Positions 1 to 6,932 of a stretch of 30,797 nucleotides of DNA are shown in pieces. Made by a program: the position numbers and the translations under genes. How positions within the stretch are numbered: position 1 is the first letter of the stretch; each line of letters begins with the position of its first letter. The DNA is from a virus, in IMG/VR virus record IMGVR_UViG_3300044621_001249, positions 1 through 30,797 of that record; one strand, given 5' to 3'. Under the pieces are notes generated by a model that worked only from the letters and a program-made list of their open reading frames with translations, searched no databases and was not told the DNA's origin.

Positions 1-948
1 AGCGCGGCCTACAAGGCCCTGGAAGACGCCAACGGCGGGGCTTTCCCGGTGGACGGCGCGGCCATTGCGCGAACTGCCGACACGATGTTGGCAAAAAAGC
101 TGAAGACAGAATTTTTGTCCCCCAGCATCAGGTCGCAATTGGAGCGATTCAAAGCTGGCGAACAAATGACGTTCGAACAGTTTGAAGCCATGCGAACCAA
201 CCTGGCGGCAGAAATCCGCAAGGCCGAGCGCACGGGTGACGGCAACGCGGCCACCGCGGCAAGCATTGTGCGCGATGCAATGGAACAGCTGCCGATTCAG
301 GGTGAAGCCGCGGCGTTGAAGCCCCTTGCGGACAAAGCCAGGGCGCTGGCAAAGCAGCGGTTTGACGCGCTGAAGAAAGACCCAGCATACAAAGCCGCAG
401 TTGATGAAACCGTGCCCGCCGATAAGTTTTTTGACAAATACGTCATTGGCGGTCACAACAAAAACGTCAACACAATGATTGAAACGCTGGGCCGTGACAG
501 CCCGGCGCATCAACACATTAAGGCGGGGGCCATCAATTGGCTGTCTGACCGCGCTGGTATTGTGGACGGCAAAGGCAATTTCAGCCAGGCCAACTACAAC
601 AAGGCAATCAAACGCCTAGATGATGTCAATAATTTTGGGGCGATTTTTGACCCCGAAACCGGTTTGCAGCTGAAGACCCTGGGCAACGTGGCAAATTACA
701 CGCAATTCCAGCCCCGTGGCGCGTTTGTGAACAACAGCAACACGCTGGTCGGGTATCTGGCAAACAAGGCCGCTGGCGGGCTGGAAACGGCTGGAAACGT
801 CATTGGTTTGAAGACCATTGGCTATCCGCTGGGCAGCGAAAGTCGCCGCGTCATTCAGGGCGCCCGCGAACGTGCCGAAGTCAAACGCGCTTTGGAGCCA
901 GGCGCCGGTTCTACGCTGAAAGACATCAGCAAAAAAGGCCAACAATAA
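1..948 (+). CDS. DNA-ejection / internal virion protein, C-terminal part (5' truncated by window edge)
   Basis: The reading frame is open from the first base, so the true start lies outside the window; a GTG at 49 is only an internal codon. About 315 residues are visible. They are mostly helical, rich in Ala, Lys and Glu, with no signal peptide or membrane segment. The second half has the pattern LSDRAGIVDGKGNFSQA followed by DPETGLQLKTLGNV, of the kind seen near the C-terminus of large podoviral ejection proteins. Such proteins sit inside the capsid and enter the cell with the DNA. The start of a second ejection gene at the other end of the window, and the tail fibre just downstream, support this placement. 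The family assignment is inferred; the large virion-associated enzymatic part, if any, is not visible. Confidence 0.6.
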   Translation, partial: SAAYKALEDANGGAFPVDGAAIARTADTMLAKKLKTEFLSPSIRSQLERFKAGEQMTFEQFEAMRTNLAAEIRKAERTGDGNAATAASIVRDAMEQLPIQGEAAALKPLADKARALAKQRFDALKKDPAYKAAVDETVPADKFFDKYVIGGHNKNVNTMIETLGRDSPAHQHIKAGAINWLSDRAGIVDGKGNFSQANYNKAIKRLDDVNNFGAIFDPETGLQLKTLGNVANYTQFQPRGAFVNNSNTLVGYLANKAAGGLETAGNVIGLKTIGYPLGSESRRVIQGARERAEVKRALEPGAGSTLKDISKKGQQ

Positions 949-968
949 ATTGAAATGAGGAAAACCAA

Positions 969-1697
969 ATGAGCGTCAACCTTTCACCAATTGGCAACGG
1001 CCAACAGTTTTTTGACAACAATGGCGTTCCGCTAAATGGTGGCCTGTTGTATGCCTACCAGGCCGGTTCTAGCACCCCGCTTGCCACCTACACCGACATC
1101 AACGGGACGGTTGCCAATGCCAACCCCATCGTGTTGGATGCAAGCGGTCGCAGCGCAACGGAAATTTGGCTGTCCTACGGGTTTTTCTATAAATTTGTGT
1201 TGAAGGATTCCAGCGGTGTGACCATCGGAACCTACGACAACATTTACGGCATCGTCGGTGTCCAAACCGCGGTAGGCACGACTATCCCCGCGGGCATGAT
1301 TTCGCTTTGGTATGGCGCAATCGGTTCTGTTCCTGCTGGCTGGTATTTGTGCGACGGCAGCAATGGAACACCTGATTTGCGCGACAGGTTTGTTGTTGGC
1401 GCTGGTTCGGCTTATTCAGTGTCACAAACTGGTGGTTCTGCTGATGCCATTGTGGTCAGTCACACCCACACAGCAACATCGGCTGTTACCGACCCAGGCC
1501 ACAATCACACTGCTAATGGCACGGTTGCTACGGGCGGCAATATTAGTTCAGGTGGCGGAACAAACGGCGGCGTGGTTACAACCAGCACGGCCACCACAGG
1601 TGTCACCGTTGCAACGACCGTCAATTCAGCGGGCACATCGGGCACCAATGCCAACCTACCGCCTTACTATGCTTTGGCGTATGTGATGAAGGCGTGA
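969..1697 (+). CDS. Tail fibre protein with tailspike-type head-binding N-terminus and tail collar domain
   Basis: 242 residues. Residues about 10-95 (GQQFFDNNGVPLNGGLLYAY, then a segment ending in KFVLKDSSG) resemble the head-binding module found at the start of many podoviral tailspikes and fibres. Residues about 105-150 (IPAGMISLWYG, GWYLCDGSNGTPDLRDRF) match the phage tail collar domain. A His-rich stretch (SHTHT, DPGHNHT) follows, as in trimeric fibre tips that bind metal, and the protein ends in the usual NLPPYYALAYVMKA. It therefore probably attaches to the tail and contacts the host surface. An AGGA ribosome site precedes the ATG. It is short for a complete receptor-binding fibre and may act with the 1328-residue fibre at 22293. 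Confidence 0.85.
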   Translation: MSVNLSPIGNGQQFFDNNGVPLNGGLLYAYQAGSSTPLATYTDINGTVANANPIVLDASGRSATEIWLSYGFFYKFVLKDSSGVTIGTYDNIYGIVGVQTAVGTTIPAGMISLWYGAIGSVPAGWYLCDGSNGTPDLRDRFVVGAGSAYSVSQTGGSADAIVVSHTHTATSAVTDPGHNHTANGTVATGGNISSGGGTNGGVVTTSTATTGVTVATTVNSAGTSGTNANLPPYYALAYVMKA

Positions 1698-1698
1698 C

Positions 1699-1923
1699 AT
1701 GGCTGAGATTGACCCCGTGAAATACGGCGTCCTATGGCAAAAGGTTCAAGACTACGAACGCCGGTTTGACCAAATGGAAGCCAAGATGGACAAGATGGAA
1801 AACAACATTGAAAACTTGGTGGCCCTTGCCAACCAGGGGCGCGGTGGGTTTTGGGCTGGCATGGCGCTGGTGTCGGCCATTTCATCGGCTGTCGGTTTTT
1901 TTTCAAGTTATTTTCATAAATAA
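1699..1923 (+). CDS. XhlA-like membrane protein of the lysis cassette
   Basis: 74 residues. The N-terminal two thirds form a charged heptad-like coiled coil (ERRFDQMEAKMDKMENNIE). The end is a single hydrophobic segment (FWAGMALVSAISSAVGFF). This matches the layout of haemolysin XhlA-type proteins, which associate with holins in the inner membrane. The start is one base after the stop of the fibre gene, so translation is probably coupled. Codons for residues 68-70 contain a run of eight T, discussed as a possible slippage site. A role as a holin partner or antiholin is inferred from context. Confidence 0.6.
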   Translation: MAEIDPVKYGVLWQKVQDYERRFDQMEAKMDKMENNIENLVALANQGRGGFWAGMALVSAISSAVGFFSSYFHK

Positions 1924-1933
1924 GGGTGCCGTA

Positions 1934-2341
1934 ATGGAAGAACACGAAAAAACTGCATTGTTGGCGCAAATTGAAATTCAAAAAATTGAAGCGCAAAGCA
2001 CCGCCAAAGAGGTGGCTGGCAAAGCAATTGGTCGACAGGGATTGTTTTACATCACGTTAATTGTGGTAATTGGTGTTGGGTCTTCGTTGTTTCTTGATGA
2101 AGGAAAAATTGCCGCTGTTATGGGGCTGTTGGGTTCGGCATTGGTCGCATTGATTTCAATGTTAAATGGAATTGCTGGCGCAACGCCGAAGCAAGAAAAG
2201 CCAGAATTTGAAGTCATGAAACAATTGATTGATCGCCTAGATCGCATGGCTGATCGTGACCCAATGTCGGTTTCTGTTGAGGGCGACAAGGTTGTGGTTA
2301 AAAAAGGCGATGAATCGTTTACAACCAAAAGGGGGGAATGA
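1934..2341 (+). CDS. Two-pass membrane protein, putative holin or holin partner
   Basis: 135 residues from the ATG at 1934, which has an AGGG ribosome site; the frame is open further upstream, but that part overlaps the preceding gene and has no good start. Two hydrophobic helices are visible (FYITLIVVIGVGSSLFL and IAAVMGLLGSALVALISML), preceded by a charged helix and followed by a soluble tail of about 55 residues ending in Lys- and Glu-rich sequence. Position between the XhlA-like gene and the holin-like gene suggests a lysis role. The long charged tail is unusual for a pinholin. The region is more AT-rich than its neighbours. Confidence 0.55.
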   Translation: MEEHEKTALLAQIEIQKIEAQSTAKEVAGKAIGRQGLFYITLIVVIGVGSSLFLDEGKIAAVMGLLGSALVALISMLNGIAGATPKQEKPEFEVMKQLIDRLDRMADRDPMSVSVEGDKVVVKKGDESFTTKRGE

Positions 2342-2862
2342 TGATTCCAATTGTTGGCGCATTACTTGGAACACTTGCTGAAAATGGCCTGGGTCTGTTG
2401 GCAAGCGCCATCCAGGCCAAAGGAAAACAAGTTGTTGAAGAAAAACTGGGCATCAAGATTTCGGACAATCCCAGCCCTGAAGAAGTGGTGACATTGCGCC
2501 GCCTTCAGTTTGAACACGAAGAACGCCTGATTGAACTTGGCATTGAAAAAGCCCGCCTGGAGCAAGAAGAATTGGCCGCGCTGCTGGCCGCGCAAGCCAA
2601 CCAGGAAAACAACATCAGCGACCGTTGGAAGGCTGACATGTCTTCCGATTCGGTGCTGTCAAAAAACATCCGGCCCATGACCCTGATTTACTTGCTGGGG
2701 GCTTACACGTTGTTTGCGTTGCTGGATGGTGGTGGGTACAAAATTGCCGAAGCCTACGTGACCCTGTTGGGCCAGTGGGGCATGTTGGTGATGACCGCAT
2801 ACTTTGGCGGGCGCACCGTTGAAAAAGTTATGGAAATGCGGAATAAGGGAAAAGACAAATGA
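2338..2862 (+). CDS. Holin candidate of the GTA_holin_3TM type
   Basis: 174 residues. An N-terminal hydrophobic or amphipathic helix (PIVGALLGTLAENGLGLLAS) is followed by a charged helical region, then two hydrophobic segments introduced by SKNIRPMTLIYLLGAY and ending with AYFGGRTVEKVME. The RPM...GRTVEK pattern around the last two helices is what I know from the three-helix holin family associated with gene-transfer-agent release and many phages. The start overlaps the stop of the preceding gene by ATGA, and its own stop overlaps the endopeptidase start, so the whole cassette is translationally coupled. It would let the endopeptidase reach the cell wall. Confidence 0.65.
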   Translation: MMIPIVGALLGTLAENGLGLLASAIQAKGKQVVEEKLGIKISDNPSPEEVVTLRRLQFEHEERLIELGIEKARLEQEELAALLAAQANQENNISDRWKADMSSDSVLSKNIRPMTLIYLLGAYTLFALLDGGGYKIAEAYVTLLGQWGMLVMTAYFGGRTVEKVMEMRNKGKDK

Positions 2863-3197
2863 GCCTGTCACGAGAACAAGCCGCATTCCTGTTGGACGCA
2901 TGCAAGCTGATTCAGTACGCCACCGAGCAGGGATTTATGGTAACGGGCGGCGAACTGGCCCGCACCCCTGAACAGCAAGCCATCCATTTCAAGGCAGGTC
3001 GATCAAAGACCATGAACAGCATTCACTTGAAACGCTGCGCCATTGATCTAAATTTTTTCAAGAATGGAACCATCGTTTGGGACAAGGCCACGATTGCGCC
3101 GCTGGGGGCATATTGGGAAAGCCTACACCCCAAGAACCGATGGGGCGGCAATTTCAAAAGCCTGGTGGACTGCCCGCATTTTGAGCGCAACGTTTAA
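2859..3197 (+). CDS. M15-family endopeptidase (endolysin)
   Basis: 112 residues. Zinc-ligand pattern of the VanY/L-alanyl-D-glutamate peptidase family: SIHLKRCAIDL gives H56 and D63, and CPHFE gives H107, with RWGGNF just before it. It probably cleaves the peptide stems of peptidoglycan, as the phage T5 and A500-type lysins do. There is no signal peptide, so export depends on the holin. The start overlaps the holin stop (ATGA). The stop codon overlaps the stop of a small gene on the opposite strand. No Rz/Rz1 spanin pair was recognised nearby. Confidence 0.85.
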   Translation: MSLSREQAAFLLDACKLIQYATEQGFMVTGGELARTPEQQAIHFKAGRSKTMNSIHLKRCAIDLNFFKNGTIVWDKATIAPLGAYWESLHPKNRWGGNFKSLVDCPHFERNV

Positions 3198-3286
3198 TCG
3201 AAAAACAGCCACCCGACCAGGGCCAGCACAAAGATGACTGCACCAATGCACATCAGCAGCTGGCCCACATCAATCACAATTTTCAT
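3194..3286 (-). CDS. Tiny single-pass membrane protein (30 aa)
   Basis: A 30-residue reading frame that is almost entirely one hydrophobic helix (VGQLLMCIGAVIFVLALVGW), ending LFFD. A good ribosome site (AGGA, seven bases before ATG) and a 4-base ATGA overlap with the upstream gene support translation. It is the last gene of the leftward operon and its stop overlaps the stop of the convergent endopeptidase gene. Function unknown; small membrane proteins at such places can affect lysis timing or superinfection, but nothing in the sequence decides this. Confidence 0.5.
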   Translation of the reverse strand: MKIVIDVGQLLMCIGAVIFVLALVGWLFFD

Positions 3287-3804
3287 TCGCCAATCCTGAT
3301 TGCGTTGATGTTGAAATTTTCAGCCATCACCGCTTCATAATCAAAATGCTTCCCGAAGCAATCGCGGAAATACACGGTTTCGTCTGACCAACCTTCGATG
3401 GTGTTGTTGTAGATAAAAACCTTTTTTGGGATGCTGGTTGTGCCGCACAGAAAATGCAACCCTTTGACCGTTACCCGCCAAAGCCCGTCTGATTTTTTGG
3501 TTTGGTCTTCGTGCCGGTCGGCCTTTTCAATCAACCCCCAGCGGTGCATGGTGGTGTAAGTTTTGCCGCGCAGCATCCAGCGCGGGGCCGTGTTGGGCAC
3601 ATCCACCCAGCCATCAACATCAGAAGCCGCCTTGGACAGCCACAGCAGCCCCAGGGCCATGATTTCGGTCATGGGGAAGGGGGAGATTTTCCCCCACTTG
3701 CCGCAGCACGGGCAATGGCCGCCATCGTTTTCAATGGTGTCGCGCCAGTTCTTTTTCAGCTGGTCTAAATATTTTCCTTCGTCGCCAAAAAAATCCAATT
3801 GCAT
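3283..3804 (-). CDS. Unknown protein with CPCC zinc knuckle and winged-helix-like region
   Basis: 173 residues from the ATG at 3804, chosen because an AGGGGG ribosome site precedes it; an upstream extension would overlap another small gene. Residues 30-35 (HCPCCG) look like a zinc-binding turn. The middle part (MALGLLWLSKAA, then RWMLRGKTYTTMHRWGLIE) resembles the helix-turn-helix and wing spacing of winged-helix DNA-binding domains. I do not recognise a named family. Last but one in the leftward early operon. Confidence 0.65.
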   Translation of the reverse strand: MQLDFFGDEGKYLDQLKKNWRDTIENDGGHCPCCGKWGKISPFPMTEIMALGLLWLSKAASDVDGWVDVPNTAPRWMLRGKTYTTMHRWGLIEKADRHEDQTKKSDGLWRVTVKGLHFLCGTTSIPKKVFIYNNTIEGWSDETVYFRDCFGKHFDYEAVMAENFNINAIRIGE

Positions 3805-3812
3805 GGCGCCCC

Positions 3813-3962
3813 CTAGCTGAACCACAAATAGAACCCGTGAAGGATTCCAATCGGAAAGAAAATTGCGCCAGCCAACAAGAATCCCCACATCCCTTCCGCG
3901 AAGCACGTAAAGATGTGGGTCAACCAGGCAAAGAAACAAAGCCAGCCAATGATGTGACCCAT
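3813..3962 (-). CDS. Small membrane protein (49 aa)
   Basis: 49 residues with two hydrophobic stretches (IIGWLCFFAWLTHIF and FLLAGAIFFPIGILHGFYLW) separated by a short loop, so a two-pass hairpin is likely. An AAGGA ribosome site lies correctly before the ATG. It starts nine bases after the stop of the SSB-like gene and ends nine bases before the next gene. Function unknown; it fits exactly into the space between two well-supported genes, which argues that it is real. Confidence 0.55.
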   Translation of the reverse strand: MGHIIGWLCFFAWLTHIFTCFAEGMWGFLLAGAIFFPIGILHGFYLWFS

Positions 3963-3971
3963 GATGATTCC

Positions 3972-4253
3972 TTAGAAGTTTGGCAAATCGTCGTTCATGT
4001 CATCAAACCCGCTGCCCTGCGGCGCCTGGCGCGATTGCTGGCGCTGGGGCTGGTCTTCGCGTTCGCGGGGTTCGTTGATGTAGGCCCAGCCATCCCAGCC
4101 GCCTTCCTTCAACGGGATAACGTCAATTTTCAGCATGGGGCCGTTCTTCGTTTCAATGATTGAGCCGATGCGCTGGTAGCGGTTTTTCTGCTGGCCCTGG
4201 GCGTTGGTGTAGGTGCCGGTGATGACGGTGATTTCGTTGATAAGTTTTGCCAT
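3972..4253 (-). CDS. Small single-stranded-DNA-binding-like protein
   Basis: 93 residues. The first two thirds are beta-rich (EITVITGTYTNAQGQ, RIGSIIETKNGPML), as in small OB folds. A Gln- and Arg-rich linker follows, and the protein ends in an acidic tip (DDMNDDLPNF) very like the C-terminal tail by which bacterial SSB recruits partners. It sits directly downstream of the exonuclease and in the same operon as the Erf-like annealing protein, the usual place for a recombination SSB. Ribosome site GGGGA. Single-stranded DNA binding is inferred from the tail and context. Confidence 0.6.
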   Translation of the reverse strand: MAKLINEITVITGTYTNAQGQQKNRYQRIGSIIETKNGPMLKIDVIPLKEGGWDGWAYINEPREREDQPQRQQSRQAPQGSGFDDMNDDLPNF

Positions 4254-4256
4254 GAT

Positions 4257-4883
4257 TTATTCCCCAATGATTTTTTTCAGTTGATCGACCTTGACCGCGG
4301 TTTCGGCCAAGAATTTTTTAATTTCCGCTTCCATGTCAGCAATGAACGTATCGTCACGCGGAACACGTTTGATGAACAGCTGGGCCTTGGCGGGCATGCG
4401 CGGGTCGAACACCACGTAGTCACACCAGGCGCGGCCAGCGCAAGCCATTTGAAACTGCATTTGCGCGAAATACTTTTGCGGAATTGCGCCGGTCAGCAGC
4501 GTTTCAATCATGGTGGCCGTGTTGGGGCATTTGATTTCCACGCACCCATCGTCGCCCACCAGGCCGTCAGGTGACGCGCCAGCCATTGCAATGGTTGGGT
4601 GATTCACAAACCCGATTTCTTCGACCATGTTGCCGCTGGCGGCTTCGTATGCGCCGCGGGCGAACGGTTCCTGGTCGGTGCCCCACTGCATGGCGCTGTT
4701 GGTAAACGATTCCTGGCGGGTGCCGGTGATTTGTTCGACCACCAGCTGGGCCATGTAGTTTTCGCGGCTGGCGCTGTAACCGGTCTTTGTGCGGGCCATC
4801 ACATCAGACACTTTGGACGCGGTGACTTTGCCCAGGCGGGCGGCAAACCATTCGTCGGTTCGTTGTTCGATTTCTTCAGTCAT
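4257..4883 (-). CDS. YqaJ / lambda-exonuclease family 5'-3' exonuclease
   Basis: 208 residues, close to the 226 of lambda Exo. Motifs in order: QRTDEWFAARLGKVTASK at the N-terminus, GTDQEPFARGAYE at 68-80, ASPDG with catalytic D106, VEIKCP with E116 and K118, and QMQFQMA at 141-147. These are the PD-(D/E)XK residues of the family, which digests one strand of double-stranded DNA ends to give 3' overhangs for annealing. It is encoded with an Erf-like annealing protein upstream and an SSB-like protein downstream, forming a Red-type recombination set. The start overlaps the end of the preceding gene by 4 bases. Confidence 0.9.
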   Translation of the reverse strand: MTEEIEQRTDEWFAARLGKVTASKVSDVMARTKTGYSASRENYMAQLVVEQITGTRQESFTNSAMQWGTDQEPFARGAYEAASGNMVEEIGFVNHPTIAMAGASPDGLVGDDGCVEIKCPNTATMIETLLTGAIPQKYFAQMQFQMACAGRAWCDYVVFDPRMPAKAQLFIKRVPRDDTFIADMEAEIKKFLAETAVKVDQLKKIIGE

Positions 4884-5146
4884 TTTTTACCTTTCAGTTG
4901 TTTGAATTCGATGCCTTTCCATTGGCAAACTTTTTCCGGTTTAAGCATCATTACAAAACCTTCAATGTCGCCGTCGCCGCCAATGCTTTGAACTTCATAT
5001 CCAAAATCGCCACACTGAACAACAATTGGCGCGTCTGGATTGATTAGGTCTTGTTTTTCTTCGTCGCTGGATTCTTGCCACCGTTGCATGATGTCCATCA
5101 TGGTTTCAAGAACCTGGCGCATAGTTTGAGATTTAAATTCGATCAT
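4880..5146 (-). CDS. Unknown early protein (88 aa)
   Basis: 88 residues, helical N-terminus (MRQVLETMMDIMQRWQE) and a mixed C-terminal half with VVQCGDFGYEVQSIGGDGD. No membrane segment. No family recognised. It overlaps the exonuclease start by 4 bases (ATGA), so it is probably translated as part of the same recombination operon. Its own ribosome site is weak. Confidence 0.65.
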   Translation of the reverse strand: MIEFKSQTMRQVLETMMDIMQRWQESSDEEKQDLINPDAPIVVQCGDFGYEVQSIGGDGDIEGFVMMLKPEKVCQWKGIEFKQLKGKK

Positions 5147-5151
5147 TTTTG

Positions 5152-5364
5152 TCAGTGGCTTGGTTTTGAAACAGGGCCGAACAATGCGTCGGCGGCATCA
5201 TCAGGAAAGCGCGAACCCCAATCCATGATGAATTCAATGTCGTGGGTTTCGTTGTGGCCGATGGCGGCGCTGATGAAGGATTGGACGCCTTCGCTGGTTT
5301 CGGCGCGAACAATCCCCACCAAGCCCTGGGCGTTGGAAAACCAAATGACGTTAAGCGGCTTCAT
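5152..5364 (-). CDS. Unknown early protein (70 aa)
   Basis: 70 residues from ATG at 5364, which has an AAGGAAAAGG ribosome region inside the end of the Erf-like gene; ten more residues upstream are possible but less likely. Mixed alpha/beta composition with FIMDWGSRFPDDAADALFG near the end. No recognised family. It overlaps the annealing-protein gene by 14 bases and lies between it and the exonuclease gene. Confidence 0.6.
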   Translation of the reverse strand: MKPLNVIWFSNAQGLVGIVRAETSEGVQSFISAAIGHNETHDIEFIMDWGSRFPDDAADALFGPVSKPSH

Positions 5365-5947
5365 TTGCCTTTTCCTTTTTAGCGCGTTCAACACGGGCTT
5401 TTTTCGCGGCCATCACTTTGGCTTGCAGCGCCTGGTTGCCCTGGCATGCGGCGAATGCTTCCTTGTAAACCTTTGCCAGTTCGTCACTGTTGGCGCTGCC
5501 TTCAATGGCCGACAGGAAGTCGGTAATGTCAGGCGTGGGCACAGCTGGTGCCGCGGGGCGTTTGCTGGCCGCGTTGCCGTCGTCGTCTTCGGGTGCAATG
5601 CCGCAAGCGGCCATGAGGCTGTAACGGCGGGCATACGTCAGCGCGGAGCCGTAACCCTGGGCGTCGTGTTTGGTGGCCGGAACGTGCAGCTGGCCGTTGC
5701 TGATGGTTTCGCCTGATTCGTGAATCAGCATGGTTTCCACAATCACGCCGTTGTCCGATGGTGTCACGCGCTGCATCATGGCGATGCCGTTGTCGTTAAG
5801 CGCGTCAATGACGGCTTCGACGCATGCTGACAGGTCGGCATACCGCGAACGGAAATGCGGGTTGCTGGATGTTTTAAGGGCTGGGCCGAATGCTTTTTGC
5901 GCTTTGACCAGCGCCGAAGCAATTTTGCTGAAAGTCATGGTTTCCAT
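5351..5947 (-). CDS. erf: ERF-family single-strand annealing protein
   Basis: 198 residues, near the 204 of P22 Erf. The family signature is clear: HFRSRYADLSACVEAV near residue 31 and HDAQGYGSALTYARRYSL followed by GIAPEDDDGN at about 94-125. The C-terminal part is an Ala/Pro linker and a Lys-rich helix. ERF proteins form rings that anneal complementary single strands and can circularise the phage genome. It works with the exonuclease at 4257 and the SSB-like protein at 3972. AGGA ribosome site eight bases before ATG. Confidence 0.9.
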   Translation of the reverse strand: METMTFSKIASALVKAQKAFGPALKTSSNPHFRSRYADLSACVEAVIDALNDNGIAMMQRVTPSDNGVIVETMLIHESGETISNGQLHVPATKHDAQGYGSALTYARRYSLMAACGIAPEDDDGNAASKRPAAPAVPTPDITDFLSAIEGSANSDELAKVYKEAFAACQGNQALQAKVMAAKKARVERAKKEKANEAA

Positions 5948-5960
5948 TTGTTGTTCCTGG

Positions 5961-6092
5961 TCAGTTGAAAAGGGCCATCACAGCGATGGCGGCGAATACG
6001 GCAACGACAATCGTTATCCATATTTTTTGGAAGGTAGTCAGGCGCCTGGTGCGCGTATACGGGCCTTCGATGGTGTAGGGTGGTTTTGGCAT
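5961..6092 (-). CDS. Tiny single-pass membrane protein (43 aa)
   Basis: 43 residues: a basic N-terminal half (YTRTRRL) followed by one hydrophobic helix (IWITIVVAVFAAIAVMALF), predicting the N-terminus in the cytoplasm. AAGGA ribosome site before ATG. It fits exactly between the gene ending at 6138 and the Erf-like gene start at 5947. Function unknown. Confidence 0.5.
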   Translation of the reverse strand: MPKPPYTIEGPYTRTRRLTTFQKIWITIVVAVFAAIAVMALFN

Positions 6093-6113
6093 GGTGGGTT
6101 CCTTTGAAGTTAT

Positions 6114-6129
6114 CCCCCCAGGCGGGGGG
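6114..6129. other. G6/C6 hairpin in intergenic leader
   Basis: Six C, a four-base loop and six G form a perfect GC stem between the stop of the 6138-6350 gene and the ribosome site of the 43-residue membrane protein. There is no T run on either side, so it is not a typical terminator. It may act as an mRNA stability or attenuation element. Compare the similar stem at 21378. Confidence 0.4.
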
Positions 6130-6137
6130 AGCAACGA

Positions 6138-6350
6138 TTAAACATTTGCCAGTTCTTTGGCGTAGTTGATGGCGGGAACCAGCATTGCGCTGCCGTAGAT
6201 GCGGGCGCCGCCAACGGGCAGCTGGGCATCGGTGTCCCACAACGTCACCGCAAAACCTTTGGTGACCTTGGTGACCAGGGCCGCAACGCCCAGGTCAGCA
6301 TTGATGAACGTTGCGATTTGGTTTGGATTGGTGATGGTGACGGCGTTCAT
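6138..6350 (-). CDS. Unknown early protein (70 aa)
   Basis: 70 residues, no membrane segment, beta-rich centre (VAALVTKVTKGFAVTLWDTD). Strong GAGGTGA ribosome site within the end of the preceding gene, whose stop overlaps this start. No recognised family. Confidence 0.6.
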   Translation of the reverse strand: MNAVTITNPNQIATFINADLGVAALVTKVTKGFAVTLWDTDAQLPVGGARIYGSAMLVPAINYAKELANV

Positions 6351-6601
6351 GCTGTCACCTCGCCAGCGTTCAATTTGCCTTCCATGACCAGGAACAAAAC
6401 GCCTTTGGCGCGGTTCAAAGTTTGGCGGGCGCCTTCGGTATCGCCAAACGCCATTTGTTCTTGGGCGTCAGACATCAGGCCCGCCACAATCATGTTGGCG
6501 CCGCTGAATTTGTAGGTGATGGAATTGGTAACGCTGTCCAGGAAAGCCTGGAAGTTGCAGCCATAAACTTGGCTGTCGCGGCTGGTGATGTTTGCATTCA
6601 T
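6347..6601 (-). CDS. Unknown early protein (84 aa), first gene of the inner leftward transcript
   Basis: 84 residues. The C-terminal half (DAQEQMAFGDTEGARQTLNRAKGVL) looks like a TPR-like helical hairpin. AAAGGA ribosome site. It is the first gene behind the promoter at 6643-6672, with a leader of about 35 bases, so its transcription can be controlled apart from the genes closer to 7209. Function unknown. Confidence 0.65.
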   Translation of the reverse strand: MNANITSRDSQVYGCNFQAFLDSVTNSITYKFSGANMIVAGLMSDAQEQMAFGDTEGARQTLNRAKGVLFLVMEGKLNAGEVTA

Positions 6602-6642
6602 TTCAATTTCCTTTCGTAATAGACCCGTGAGGGCATGAGTGA

Positions 6643-6672
6643 AGTATAAGCTGGCTTAACTTTCGATGTCAA
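6643..6672 (-). promoter_or_regulatory. Leftward sigma70-type promoter
   Basis: On the minus strand TTGACA (6672-6667), 18-base spacer, TATACT (6648-6643). The -35 box lies at the very end of the upstream 55-residue gene. The predicted transcript starts near 6636 and leads into the gene at 6601. The spacer carries the best copy of the dyad listed at 6647-6658. Confidence 0.7.
6647..6658. promoter_or_regulatory. Operator-like dyad, perfect copy
   Basis: TAAGC-TG-GCTTA: a perfect inverted repeat with a two-base centre. It overlaps the -10 box and spacer of the leftward promoter, so a bound protein would block transcription. Related sites lie at 7260-7275 and 7345-7358. The likely binder is the Cro/YdaS-like protein at 7367; this is inference. 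Confidence 0.5.
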
Positions 6673-6823
6673 CACATTTCGCAAAAATTTTTCCCAGGTT
6701 GCGACGAACAGCCAGCGCGGTTCGTAGTTCTTCCAGGGTGCGGCGTTCAATGTAGGCGCCGCCAACGGTCGCGGCGTAGTAGGTCACGCCAGCCCGATGC
6801 ACTTTGATGATTTTTGGTTCCAT
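6656..6823 (-). CDS. Unknown early protein (55 aa)
   Basis: 55 residues from the ATG at 6823, with an AAGGTG ribosome site; a longer upstream frame overlaps the next small gene and is less likely. Basic, with GVTYYAATVGGAYIERRTLEEL. Its 3' end contains the -35 box of the 6643 promoter. No recognised family. Confidence 0.55.
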   Translation of the reverse strand: MEPKIIKVHRAGVTYYAATVGGAYIERRTLEELRTALAVRRNLGKIFAKCVDIES

Positions 6824-6833
6824 GTTGTTCACC

Positions 6834-6932
6834 TTAAAACAGGGCCATTGCAAGCCACAGTAAAACGTAGATGACGGGCGCTGCAACCAGCGCCATCAGT
6901 ACCACTTCCCAATCGGTCGGTTCGCGGTTCAT
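6834..6932 (-). CDS. Tiny single-pass membrane protein (32 aa)
   Basis: 32 residues: a short polar N-terminus (MNREPTDWE) and one hydrophobic helix reaching the C-terminus (VVLMALVAAPVIYVLLWLAM). AAAGGGGG ribosome site; the 13 bases around the start are identical to those around the start at 3804. Ten bases separate its stop from the next ATG. Function unknown. Confidence 0.5.
   Translation of the reverse strand: MNREPTDWEVVLMALVAAPVIYVLLWLAMALF

Noticed and set aside
1312-1686. 124-residue plus-strand frame inside the collar-domain fibre
   Set aside because: It overlaps a recognised domain protein in another frame and has no domain or ribosome site of its own.
3804-3939. Upstream extension of the 3283-3804 gene
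   Set aside because: The extension covers another small membrane-protein gene and lacks a ribosome site, while the internal ATG has AGGGGG before it.
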